NCBI GenBank assembly: GCA_963763205.1
Contig: CAVXNQ010000008.1
Location: 186,001 to 250,000, forward strand
From: DDH964 sp963763205
GTDB taxonomy: Bacteria > Desulfobacterota > Desulfuromonadia > Desulfuromonadales > DDH964
Length of the DNA: 64,000 bases
Direction of reading: 5' to 3'
Shown: one piece after another, positions 55,568 to 64,000 of the stretch
Layout: each line of letters begins with the position of its first letter
How positions within the stretch are numbered: the stretch's first letter is position 1
The notes under the pieces: generated by a model
Told to the model about the DNA's origin: nothing
Databases searched by the model: none
Seen by the model: only the letters and a program-made list of their open reading frames with translations
Position numbers and translations under genes: made by a program

Positions 55568-57396
55568 TCAGGCGCTCAGCCCTTTGCGGATCTGGTAGAG
55601 ATCCTCCAGCTCGAGGCTGTTGAGCTCGAAGTATTCCCGCTCCAGTTCTTCGACATAGAAGCGATCGAGGCCGCTGTTGTCGAGGAAATCCTCGCGCAGG
55701 GCCGTATCCTTTTCGGCGACGATACGCGGCAGCAGGTTGTGCAGGTAGATCGCCTCCTTCTTGATGTTGACCACCACGTCGCGAAACAGGCCGGTCGGGA
55801 ATCTCTCCCTGAAGAAGCCCCTTGTTGTGCAGTTCCTCGGTCACCTCCAGACGCAGGGCGTCCTGCTCGGCGCGGGTATTGTAGCGGGAGTAGAAGTTGC
55901 GGATGCGCTCCTTGACGTGGCTCAGCAGGACGTTGTAGGTCCCCTCCAGGCGGCAGAGATCCTCGATGCGCTGCAGCAGGCCCTGGACGGTCAGCCGGCC
56001 GTCCTCGATCTCTTCCAGCCCCTTCTGCAGGCAGCGGATCTTCTTGGCCCCGAACCGGCCCAGGTACTTGTTGGCGTAAATGGTGGAGAAGAAGAGGCTG
56101 TCGAAGAGTCCCGGCGCGAGGGCGTTGAAGGCCCTGCGGTTGCCGAGCAGGCTGCGCACCATCTCCTCGCCGAAGCCGGATGTTTTCCATGAAGGCCAGC
56201 TGGCTGATGGTCGCCGCGGCGTTGTCGTAGCGGTCGAAGAAGGTGACGATGTAGGAGAAGTTCTCCAGCAGCTGCAAGTCGGCGCCGTCGCGGATCTTCT
56301 CGTCGCAGGACTTGCCGGTCTCTAGCAGGATGTGCTCGAAGGTATGGTCGCGGTTCTCGCTCGCCTGGCGCTTGGCGTGGAGCAGCTTGACCATGTCCTC
56401 GTTGTCGATGCTGGCATCGATCTGCCGCTCCTGGAAAAAGAGACCGAAGAGGATCTGGCGGGTTTCGGCGATGTAGTTCTGCTCCTCGAGGTCGACCAGG
56501 TTGTCGTGCTTGAGCATCTCGTCGAGGGTATAGAAGAGGGCGGAGGGGATCTTGTTGCGCACCGACAGGGTCTTCAGCCGGGTCAGCCGCGCATTCTCCA
56601 GGCGGCCGATGCTGCCGCGCCGGTTGCAGTCGATGAGGATACTCTTGTATTCATCGACGATCCGGCGGTTGTCCGGGTGTTTGTACATCACGTCGATGCG
56701 GATCCGCTCCTGCTGGTACTTGTCGATGCCGAGGCGTTCGGCCAGCTGCTGCAGATCGGCGAAGGCCTCGTCGGGGATCGCCTTGTCTTCGAGGTAGAGT
56801 CTGGCGAAGGCGTCCCGGTAGGCCTTGTGCCTCTTGTCGATCAGCTTGACCAAATAGAGGGAGCTTTTGTGGCCGAGCAGGCCGAAGAGTTCTTCGCCGA
56901 GGCCGGCATCGTCCTCGGCGCCGACCGCGGGGCTGCGCTTGAGGAGCTTGCCGAGGAGGCGCAGGATGCCCTCCTGCTGATCCTGCAGCGAACCGCTGAT
57001 CGAGCCGGTGAGAAAGAAGAAGTAATTGCAGACGGCGTTCCCCTCGAAGAAGATCCGCTCGTAGCTCTGCCCCCCCTCGGTGTGATTGGTGAAGCGGAGG
57101 TTGCCGCTGTTTTCGTAGGAGGCGCCGTAAAGCACCAGCCGGTTGCGAACGTCCCCCTTGGCCAGGTCGGCGAGCGGCTGGTCGACGCCGAACATGTATT
57201 CGCAGAAGGAACCGCCGTTGCCGCGGTGGCTGACCCCCTTGCCGTCGAGGACGAACTCGTTGCCGGGGGAGAAAAAGCGCAACCGCTCGCCGTCGACCTC
57301 GTAAAAATAGCCCCGGTAGGCGTCCCGGGCGGCGGCCGTGGCGAAGTATTCGATGGTTTCGTCGATATGGCCGTGAAGGCGGATTTCCTGATGCAT
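55568..57396 (-). CDS. uncharacterised ~609-residue protein (deltaproteobacterial family)
   Basis: Soluble, largely helical, without signal peptide or membrane segment. N-terminus EIRLHGHIDETIEYFATAAA, YFYEVDGERLRFFSPGNEFV; middle KHPDNRRIVDEYKSILIDCN; C-terminus EELEREYFELNSLELEDLYQ. I associate it with a 600-residue family of unknown function found in Geobacter relatives (TIGR04442 is my best guess, from memory). Two slips near 56180 and 55806 (span two over a multiple of three). Upstream of it lies the MBL/MCP pair, same direction, 61 bp away. Confidence 0.7.
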
Positions 57397-57457
57397 ACGG
57401 CTCCGTTGGTGCGCAGCCGGTTCCGCCGAGGAAACCGGGAAACAGCTCCCGCGCAGG

Positions 57458-58256
57458 CTACCAATCCGCGGTAGCGGGGAGTTCCAGGGTCAGTCTCTGG
57501 CCGTCGTGGGCCAGTTCGACGCCGGCCGGCAGGCCGGTATTGTCGCGGGCGTGCTCCACATCGTGGCTGAGATGGGTGAGCAGGGTCCGCCGGGCGCCGA
57601 GGCGGCGGGCGACGGCGACCGCTTCGGCAATGTTGAAATGGGTCGGGTGGGGCCGGAAGCGCAAGGCGTCGATCACCAGCAGCTCCAACCCCTGCAATTG
57701 CCGTTCCGCCGCCGGCGGGATGGCGCTGCAGTCGGTGAGGTAGGCGAGCGGGCCGAACCGGTAACCGAGGGATTTGCCGGTGCCGTGTTCCAGCTCGAGG
57801 GGGAGCACCGGCAGACCGAAGAGGCAGAACGCTGCCGCCGATGGTCCAGGCGGCCAGGTTCGGCCGGTAGCCGGGCTCCGCCGGCTCGCTGAAGATGTAG
57901 GCAAATACCCGCTGCAGTACCGCCAGGGATTCGGACGCGGCGAAGACCGGCAGGGGCGGACGGTCCGGCCGACTGAAGGTGCGCAGATCGTCGATGCCAT
58001 GCACATGGTCGGCATGGGTATGGGTATAAAGGACCGCGTCGATGTGGCGGAGCCCTTCGCGCAGCGTCTGCTGGCGCAGGTCGGTCGCGGTGTCGATCAG
58101 AATGTTGCGTCCCTGCCAGGAGAGGAGGGCGCTGCAGCGGGTGCGCTGGTTGAACGGATCGGCGGAGCTGCAGACCGGACAACCGCAGCCGGGAACCGGC
58201 ACGCCGGTGCTGGTCCCCGAACCGAGGATGGTCAGGGTCAGCTCCCTCGATTTCAT
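57458..58256 (-). CDS. MBL-fold phosphodiesterase, PhnP-like
   Basis: About 265 residues. Starts with LTILGSGTSTGVPVPGCGCP, the PhnP cysteine-zinc site (CGCPVCSS), then HTHADHVHGIDDLR with the metal-binding HxHxDH, ALRFRPHPTHFNIAEAVAVA and THLSHDVEH. One surplus base near 57835. The ATG overlaps the MCP stop (ATGA). PhnP-type enzymes cleave 2',3'- or 5',3'-cyclic nucleotides or related phosphodiesters. No phn gene is near. Confidence 0.83.
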
Positions 58257-60629
58257 ACCTTGAAGGCGCCGACCTCTTCTTCCAGGGTCGTCGTTTGCTG
58301 GGAGAGCAGGTCGACCACCTGGTCGAGTTCCGCGGTGCGCGCCGCATTCCCCTCGGCGATGTCGCGCAGGCTGGCCACCGCGTCGACGACCTGGCGGCTG
58401 CGCTGGGTCTGCTCGCGGGTCGCCTCGTCGATCCGCTCGATCATGTTGCGGATCTTCTCCATGCTGGTGTTGATCTGGCGGCTCCCCTTGGCCTGCTCGC
58501 CGGTGCTGAGCTTGCCCTGGGAGGCGATCTCCTTCATCGCCTCGGCGGCCCGGGCGAGCTGTCTGGTGCCGTCGGTCTGCTGCTTGATGGCGGAGGCGAT
58601 CTGGCCGAGCATCGAGGCGACCTGGTTGATCGAATCGGTGATCTGGCGGCTGCCGCGGGACTGTTCCTGGGTGGCGCGGACGATGCTGCGCACCTGTTCG
58701 GTCGCCTTGGTGGTGCTGGAGCGGATCTTGTCGAGAGCGGTGCCGGCGACCTTGGAGCGCTCCACCTCCTGGTGAACCCGTTCGCTGCCGGCGCGCATCG
58801 CCTGGACCGCCTCCTGGGTGCCGTTTTGCAGGTTGCCGATGATCGTGGCGATTTCGCGGGTGGAGACCGCGGTGCGCTCGGCGAGTTGGCGGATTTCGTC
58901 GGCGACGACCGCAAACCCCTTGCCATGCTCGCCGGCCTGGGCGGCGATGATCGCGGCGTTGAGGGCCAGCAGGCTGGTCTGGTCGGCGATTTCGTCGATG
59001 ACGGTGAGGATCTTGCCGATCGCCTTGGACTGGCTGCCGAGGTCCTGGATGGCGCCACTGGCGCGGTCGACGATTTCACGCACGGCATTGATCCCCTCCA
59101 GGGTCTCGTCGACCGCCTCTTTGCCCTGCTGGGCATCCCTGGCGGCCTCCTCGGAGAGACTGCTGGTGCGTTCGGCGTTCTCCTCGATCTCCTTGATCGA
59201 AGCGTCAAGCTGGATGATCGAGGAGGCGGTGACCTCGGTCGAGGAGGAAAGGATCTCGACGTTTTCGGCGATCTGCTGGCTGGCCACGGACATCTCGTTG
59301 ATCGAACTGGAAACTTCCTCGACGATGGCGAACAGCTTCCCTCATCTGGGCGGCGATCTCCTCGATGGTGGCGCCCAGCTCCAGGGTTGCCGAGGAGCTC
59401 TCCTCCGCCGATTCGACCAGAAAGCCGGTGCTCTCGGCGATACCGGAGATGCTCTCCTCGATCCCCTGGATGGCCCGGAACGATTCTTCCAGCGCCTGCG
59501 ACTGGCGCACCGCGCCTTCGTTGACCTGTCCGGAGGAGAAGCGGATCTTCTCGGTCGCCTCGTTGAGACTGGCCGAGACGGCCCGGGTCCGGCTGACCAT
59601 CTCCCGCAGCCGGGCGACGAAGCGGTTGAAGCTCGCGGCCAGGGCGCCGATTTCATCCGCGCTGTGCACTTCCAGCGAGCGGGTCAGATCTCCCTCCCCG
59701 TCGGCGATTTCCTGGAGGTTGGCGACGATCTCGACCAGCGGCCGGGTCGCGCCGTTGGCAATGGCCAGGCCGAGCAGGGTGGCGAGAATGGCGACGCCGG
59801 CCAGGATGGTCAGCAGGACGGTTTTGCCGTGCTGGCGAGCGGCCTCTGCCTGGGAGCGGTCGATGCCCAGCAGGATGCCCCGCCCGCCACTGTCGAGGGA
59901 GGTGATGAAGAGGCTGAAGGGAATCTGGCCGATAGTCGCCTTGCCTCCGCCGGTCTTGAGAACTTCGGCCAGCGGCAGTTTCCGCATGGCCTCCGAAGAG
60001 ACCGCCACGATGCCGTTTTCCGAGTAAAAGGCGATTTCCGCGCCGCTCAGCCCGTTGAGCTCCTCGGCAAGCCCGTCGTCGAGAAAATCGACGCCGACCA
60101 ACAGGCCGATCTGCTTGTCCTGCAACCGCACCGGGGAGGTGCTGACGATGGCCAACCGACCGTCGAACATGGACACGCCGCCGCTCGTTTTCCCCCCGAG
60201 GCCGGCCTGAAGGAGCGGATGCTCCTTACCGTCGACCTGGGAAAGGTTCGCGTTATTCCCTGTGTCCCGCAACAGCAGAGTGCCGTCCTGGTCGAGGACC
60301 TCCATCAGTCCGAGGTGGAAAATCTGTTGAATCTGGCCGACGGTTTTTTCAATCTGACTACGATCGCCGGTCATGGTGGCGTAGTAGATGGCATTCACCA
60401 GGTCGGTATTGCGCGCCACCAACTGCACCTCGTTGTCGATCTCGGTTTCCTTGACGTCGATGCTCTTCTCGGCGAAGTTGGCGACTTCTTCTCCCCGCTG
60501 CCGCATGCTCTCGTCGACCTGGCGGTTGTAAAGGTGGGCAACGATAACCAGGGTCAGGAGCAGCGAAAGGACGGAAAGGCCGATCAGACCGATGAGGATT
60601 TTCCAGCGAAGCTTGAGAGCGCTAAACAT
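58253..60629 (-). CDS. methyl-accepting chemotaxis protein with Cache-like sensor
   Basis: About 791 residues. TM1 KILIGLIGLSVLSLLLTLVI, a periplasmic Cache-like domain (about 35-280), TM2 TVLLTILAGVAILATLLGL, HAMP GATRPLVEIVANLQEIADGE, then a long methyl-accepting coiled coil with the signalling tip region DEIADQTSLLALNAAIIAAQ and VVADEIRQLAERTAVSTREI. The usual AxEAARAGE is AIIAAQAGE here. One surplus base near 59340. Extra coiled coil C-terminal. Ligand unknown. Confidence 0.88.
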
Positions 60630-60880
60630 GCGAATCCCTCTGTTTGGGGGCGAGGCAGGGACGGTCATGGCCCGCGGCACGGCATCCGCCAGGAGCGGCG
60701 CAACCTGGCTGGCCCTCCGGGCCGGGGGGGGACAGCCCCGGAAAAATAACATTTAAACGCAATCCTCGCAATAGTTTATCGGTTCCGCTGCCGGGTTCCG
60801 CCGCCGCCCCGTCCATCGGCGGGGCAGCGCCCTTGTCCTGCTGCCGCTCGGGGGGTATTCTGAACAACAAAGGAAACACC

Positions 60881-62188
60881 ATGCGACCAGGACCGCCGAA
60901 AATCCCCGATCTGTTCCGCTGTGAATTCCAGGTTGACGCCAGCGCGCCGTTCCGGCGCCATCTCAACCGCCTGGAGGTGGAGATCGGCCGCGAGGACTAC
61001 CGGCATCTGAAACGCGTGGAGTTACTTGCCGAGGGGCTGGAGGAAAGTGATTTCGCAGGGATGGAAGAGATCACCGGGCGGTTGCTGGCGACCACCCAGA
61101 ACAATTACAATCGCGCCCTGCTTCAGCGGCTGGGCGTGAGGATCTATCTGGAACCGGCCCATTATGCCGTCTACTACCGACTGCATGACCGCACCCTGCG
61201 CTTCGTCGCCGCCTGGCGGCAACGGGTATTGCGCTGGTTCTTCGGCCGCCTGCCGGTCGACGACAGCGGCTGGCAGGATGCCGGCGGGGCGCTTCCCGGC
61301 TTTGCCGCTCGTTACCTCCCCGACGCCGCCGGCGGAGTTCTGCTGCTGCGCCGCCAGGGCGGCCGCTCTGCCGACGAACCGCTGCTGACGGCCACCCACG
61401 GTCCCTACGATCCGCACACCCTCGAGGTGGCCCTCTATTTCCTGCGTACCGGTCGGGGCGGCGCGGCCCTGGTCAACCTCGGATTCTCCGGGCGCGAGCC
61501 TCTCTCCGACGGCAACCTGGAACGGCTCAAGGGCTGGGGGGTGCCGCTGAATCCGAGCAATATCGACGTCATCTACCCCTACGTCGATGCTCACGGCCAT
61601 CCCTATTGCTACAAGCTGGAGGAGGGGTTCGGGCGGCTGGTGGCAGCCCTTGGCGGCCCGGCGCCGGAGCTGGTCATCGATCTGCATGGCTGCGTCGGTA
61701 CCCGCCAGGACGATAACCGGCTGGTGGTCGGCCTCGGCGGCTTTCCGCCCTGGACGCGGAGCGAGGATTTGGGTCGGTTGGAGACCCATGGTGATGTCCT
61801 GCATCTCTTCCCGGCGTCGGCCTTGCGTTTCGGGCTCGGCTTGCTGCGGGCACTCTCTTCGGAGATCTTTATTCAGTTCTGTTCGGCCCCCCACCAGTGC
61901 TACAATTTTGCCCTCCTCGGCGGATTGCAGCTGATCGGCCGCAACCTTGACCCGCGCTGCGAGGTGGCCAGCCTGCTGCCCGGAGAACAGCGCAATTTTT
62001 TGCCGCGGGAAGATCTGCGCTGGCTTCCCGGGGCGGGCGGCAACGCCCTGCAACGCATGGCGGCGCGCAAGTTGCGCGCCGATGCCCTTTGCCTGCACGT
62101 GGAAATCCCCACTGGGGTGCGTCAACGGATGGTCTTGAAGCTGCGGGAGCTGGCGATTGCCGCCTCCCTCGATGCCAGTTCTCTTTAG
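60881..62188 (+). CDS. 435-residue protein, possibly N-formylglutamate-amidohydrolase-like
   Basis: Uninterrupted, no signal. The segment PAPELVIDLHGCVGTRQDDN with HGPYDPHTLEVALYFLRTGR and the alternating VNLGFSGREPLSDGN suggest a zinc-hydrolase fold of the N-formylglutamate amidohydrolase / desuccinylase group (IDLHG motif), but the first His of that family is not convincingly located. The N-terminal 60 residues are family-specific. AAAGGA precedes ATG 60881. Divergent from the MCP gene. Function uncertain. Confidence 0.6.
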   Translation: MRPGPPKIPDLFRCEFQVDASAPFRRHLNRLEVEIGREDYRHLKRVELLAEGLEESDFAGMEEITGRLLATTQNNYNRALLQRLGVRIYLEPAHYAVYYRLHDRTLRFVAAWRQRVLRWFFGRLPVDDSGWQDAGGALPGFAARYLPDAAGGVLLLRRQGGRSADEPLLTATHGPYDPHTLEVALYFLRTGRGGAALVNLGFSGREPLSDGNLERLKGWGVPLNPSNIDVIYPYVDAHGHPYCYKLEEGFGRLVAALGGPAPELVIDLHGCVGTRQDDNRLVVGLGGFPPWTRSEDLGRLETHGDVLHLFPASALRFGLGLLRALSSEIFIQFCSAPHQCYNFALLGGLQLIGRNLDPRCEVASLLPGEQRNFLPREDLRWLPGAGGNALQRMAARKLRADALCLHVEIPTGVRQRMVLKLRELAIAASLDASSL

Positions 62189-62264
62189 GGGCTGCAAACA
62201 AATAGCAAGGGCATCTTGCAGCTTCTTAGCCCGGCAATGGTCTGCCGAAGGTCAGCGATATGCC

Positions 62265-62558
62265 ATGAACCGCTATGTCCGTCGGGTCTTCGACACCTAC
62301 GCTCTGCTGCTGCTGATCGCCGTCGCCTTGCCCCCCTGGCATGGCGAAACCTGGACCGGGGAACTTGCGGCCAGCGGCCCGATCTACGCCTGGCTGTGGG
62401 CGCCGCCGTGCCCGCCCGGCTGGCGCTTCGAACCCGATTACCCCCGTCTGCTCCTGGAAATTCTCTCCCTCTCCCTGGTGCTGGTCCTGGCCATGATCAA
62501 CCTCTGGGAACCGACCGGCGGTGCCGGGCCCTACCAGGGGAATTCCCGGCCGTCATAG
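62265..62558 (+). CDS. small two-helix membrane protein
   Basis: 97 residues. Two hydrophobic segments (FDTYALLLLIAVALPPWHG and LLLEILSLSLVLVLAMINLW) flank a Trp/Pro-rich periplasmic loop. Weak RBS. Its 3' end overlaps the convergent SDR gene by 28 bp. Family not recognised. Confidence 0.5.
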   Translation: MNRYVRRVFDTYALLLLIAVALPPWHGETWTGELAASGPIYAWLWAPPCPPGWRFEPDYPRLLLEILSLSLVLVLAMINLWEPTGGAGPYQGNSRPS

Positions 62559-63226
62559 GCCCACAGCCGGCCGCTCGCTTCCGGGCCGAGGTCGGCCAGA
62601 ACCCGCGCCAGGCCGCGGGCGCTCTCGTCCGGCTCCAGCGGAGCCTGTTCCCCGCCGATGGCGGTGCGTACCCAGCCCGGGTGCAGGGCCACCGCTATGA
62701 CGCCGCGTCCGGCGAGATCGATGGCCAGGCTGCGCATCACCATGTGCACCCCGGCCTTGGAGGTGCGGTAGGCATAACTCCCCCCGGAGGAATTGTCGCC
62801 GATGCTCCCCATCCGGCTGCCCATGGCAGCGATGATCCGGCGCCGGCTGCGGGCGACGTTGTCGACCAGGGCGACGCTCAGTTTCAGCGGCGCAATGACG
62901 TTGACGCGCAGGGTTGCCAGCCAGCCGGCCTCGTCGACCGGCCCGAAACCCTGGGGCTTGGGACCGGAAACCCCGGCGTTGTGCAACAGGATATCGAGGG
63001 GCAGGTCGCCGATTTCGTGGGCCAGTTCCGCGATCTGGCGGTCCTCAACGACATCGAGGCGGTGCACGGAGAGCGCGGGATGGGCCTGGCGCAGGGTTTC
63101 AAGGGCCTGGGCCTGCTCGGGACTGCGGCAGCAGGCCAGGACCCGCCAGCCCTCCGCCGCGTAGTGCCGGGCGAGGGCCAGGCCGAGGCCGCGGTTGGCG
63201 CCGGTGAGCAGAATCGATCCGGTCAT
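62531..63226 (-). CDS. short-chain dehydrogenase/reductase (carbonyl reductase-like)
   Basis: 231 residues. TGANRGLGLALARHYAAEGW (cofactor motif, 8-15), LLHNAGVSGPKPQGFGP, catalytic GSRMGSIGDNSSGGSYAYRT with YRTSK, and GRGVIAVALHPGWVRTAIGG. The SDR subfamily is similar to C-factor-like/YP proteins of small carbonyl reductases. Substrate unknown. Confidence 0.85.
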   Translation of the reverse strand: MTGSILLTGANRGLGLALARHYAAEGWRVLACCRSPEQAQALETLRQAHPALSVHRLDVVEDRQIAELAHEIGDLPLDILLHNAGVSGPKPQGFGPVDEAGWLATLRVNVIAPLKLSVALVDNVARSRRRIIAAMGSRMGSIGDNSSGGSYAYRTSKAGVHMVMRSLAIDLAGRGVIAVALHPGWVRTAIGGEQAPLEPDESARGLARVLADLGPEASGRLWAYDGREFPW

Positions 63227-63242
63227 GGTCGGCTCCTTTCGA

Positions 63243-63638
63243 TTATTCCCAGCGGTTGTCTCCCTTGCGGCGCAGGACGATGACGTCGACCTTGCCTTCA
63301 TCGCTGATCAGCGACGTGAGCAGCCAGCTGACCAGGCTGATGATCAGGGACGCCAACAGGGCGCTGCCGAAGCCCTTGACAACCAGGCCGCCGATGACGC
63401 CGGAGACCATCATCAGCAGCAGGGCGTTGATGACGAAGGTAAAGAGGCCGAGGGTGAGGATGTTGAGCGGCAGGGTGATCAGCAGCAGGATGGGGCGCAG
63501 CAGGGCATTGAGAACGCCGAGCAGGGCCGCCGCGGCGAAAGCGGAGAAGAAACCGGCAACGACGATTCCGTTGAGCAGGTAGGCGGCGGCCAGAATCGCC
63601 ACCGTCAGAACCAGCCAGCGCAGTAGCAGGCCCTTCAT
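63243..63638 (-). CDS. phage-holin-family (PF04020-type) membrane protein
   Basis: 131 residues, four hydrophobic segments (LLLRWLVLTVAILAAAYLLN, FAAAALLGVLNALLRPILLL, ILTLGLFTFVINALLLMMVS, ALLASLIISLVSWLLTSL). The N-A-L-L-R-P and LP-N-x-L-T-L-G pattern is the PF04020 signature. Not a phage gene despite the family name; role unknown. 16 bp from the SDR gene. Confidence 0.82.
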   Translation of the reverse strand: MKGLLLRWLVLTVAILAAAYLLNGIVVAGFFSAFAAAALLGVLNALLRPILLLITLPLNILTLGLFTFVINALLLMMVSGVIGGLVVKGFGSALLASLIISLVSWLLTSLISDEGKVDVIVLRRKGDNRWE

Positions 63639-63707
63639 CGTCCGCTCCTCACGTGCAGGGGGTCACGATTCAAGACTGACATACCCTGCCGATTTCGCAA
63701 GGGTGGT

Positions 63708-64000
63708 TCAGGCCCCCTCCTGGGCCCTGGCCCAGGCATCGATGGCGGCGCCGACGTCCTCGGGCAGATCGATGAACCTCAGCCCCATCCCCGGTTCGAG
63801 CGCGGAGCGGGGGTTGTACTGGCGCGCCCAGACCACTTCGCAGGCGCAGCGGGCGCTCCGGTTGAGCGGAGGGGGAAGGGGGATTTCGACTTCGAAACGG
63901 CTGCCGGGTTCGCGGGGATTGACGGTGGCAATGAACAGGCCGCTGCGGCTGATGTTCTTGCTGTAGCCAAAAAACGTACGTTGGCCGTCGTCAAATCGCA
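63708..64000 (-). CDS. PilZ domain protein, N-terminus beyond right edge
   Basis: The last 97 codons of a PilZ-domain protein read in the frame ending at TGA 63708-63710: RTFFGYSKNISRSGLFIATV, PREPGSRFEVEIPLPPPLNR, VVWARQYNPRSALEPGMGLR, FIDLPEDVGAAIDAWARAQE. The (D/N)xSxxG pattern (NISRSG) is present; the RxxxR arm that completes the cyclic-di-GMP site would lie beyond the edge. Likely c-di-GMP effector. Confidence 0.78.
   Translation of the reverse strand, partial: RFDDGQRTFFGYSKNISRSGLFIATVNPREPGSRFEVEIPLPPPLNRSARCACEVVWARQYNPRSALEPGMGLRFIDLPEDVGAAIDAWARAQEGA

Noticed and set aside
63243..63638. Prophage signal from the holin-family name
   Set aside because: PF04020 is a chromosomal family; no phage genes are nearby.
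1..64000. Programmed frameshifting as a cause of the many slips
   Set aside because: No common slippery heptamer or stimulator at the slips, and both insertions and deletions occur in unrelated genes.
1..64000. tRNA or rRNA genes
   Set aside because: Looked for CCA-ended cloverleaf-like sequences and rRNA motifs by eye; none found. A tRNAscan/Infernal run would be decisive.

Overview
The window is a GC-rich (roughly two-thirds G+C by eye) bacterial chromosome segment. Gene content points to the Desulfuromonadales/Geobacterales side of the former Deltaproteobacteria: a lexA / imuB-like / dnaE2 mutagenesis cassette, sigma-54 regulator, TRAP and LIV uptake operons beside acid-oxidation genes, DUF134 next to a NifX-like protein, PilZ, SpoIIE-phosphatase and chemoreceptor genes. 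This assignment is inference; there is no rRNA or tRNA gene in the window to confirm it.

Layout. 1-8.1 kb: a plus-strand catabolic/uptake cluster (3-oxoacid CoA-transferase B, 3-hydroxybutyrate dehydrogenase, tandem Usp protein, complete LIV-type ABC transporter GFKHM, PAS/sigma-54 activator). 8.1-15.1 kb: a second plus-strand unit (TRAP transporter dctPQM, Usp, GlcD-like FAD oxidase, GlcF-like Fe-S protein) behind a region carrying a GntR-type operator and a possible sigma-54 promoter, closed by a strong terminator. 15.1-26.5 kb: minus-strand genes (amidohydrolase, ABM protein, isochorismatase-like hydrolase, pirin and MarR genes with matching palindromic operators, SWIM/SNF2 ATPase, EmrAB-type efflux pump headed by a TetR gene with its own operator). 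26.6-28 kb: alkyltransferase-like protein and ferredoxin-nitroreductase. 28-29.5 kb: an AT-richer island with a decayed IS transposase, a small membrane protein and clustered short repeats. 29.5-41.3 kb: a zinc-ribbon/TM2/pilin-like fusion, DUF445, GNAT, an M20 peptidase, then a five-gene minus-strand operon encoding an Exb/Tol-like energised envelope module, a VOC protein and a DUF2971 protein. 41.5-46.7 kb: the lexA-imuB-dnaE2 cassette. 46.7-49.2 kb: an inverted-repeat element, NifX-like + DUF134, rdgC. 49.3-64 kb: lipoprotein, epimerase, MmcQ-like, SpoIIE phosphatase, EF-G paralogue, an uncharacterised 600-residue protein, MBL hydrolase + MCP, a possible N-formylglutamate-amidohydrolase-like protein, SDR, holin-like membrane protein and a PilZ protein cut by the right edge.

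The most striking general property is that about half of the longer genes are interrupted by one or more single-base indels, nearly always fixed by removing one base (sometimes adding one to a homopolymer), in functionally unrelated genes on both strands, while other stretches (15-23 kb, 48-55 kb) are almost clean. Gene lengths modulo three agree with the indels located by eye in the genes checked. The simplest reading is uncorrected consensus error rather than mass pseudogenisation, so interrupted genes are annotated as full-length CDSs with the slips noted.

The best candidate for an undescribed system is the translationally coupled operon at 34.3-39.4 kb: lipoprotein, ExbB/TolQ-like channel, ExbD-like protein, TonB-like proline-rich anchored protein whose C-terminus does not look like a TonB domain, and a large secreted protein of unknown family. 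Secondary candidates are the 114-bp helically phased dyad between imuB and dnaE2, the zinc-ribbon/TM2/pilin fusion, and an 18-bp repeat that supplies the stop codon of two unrelated genes.
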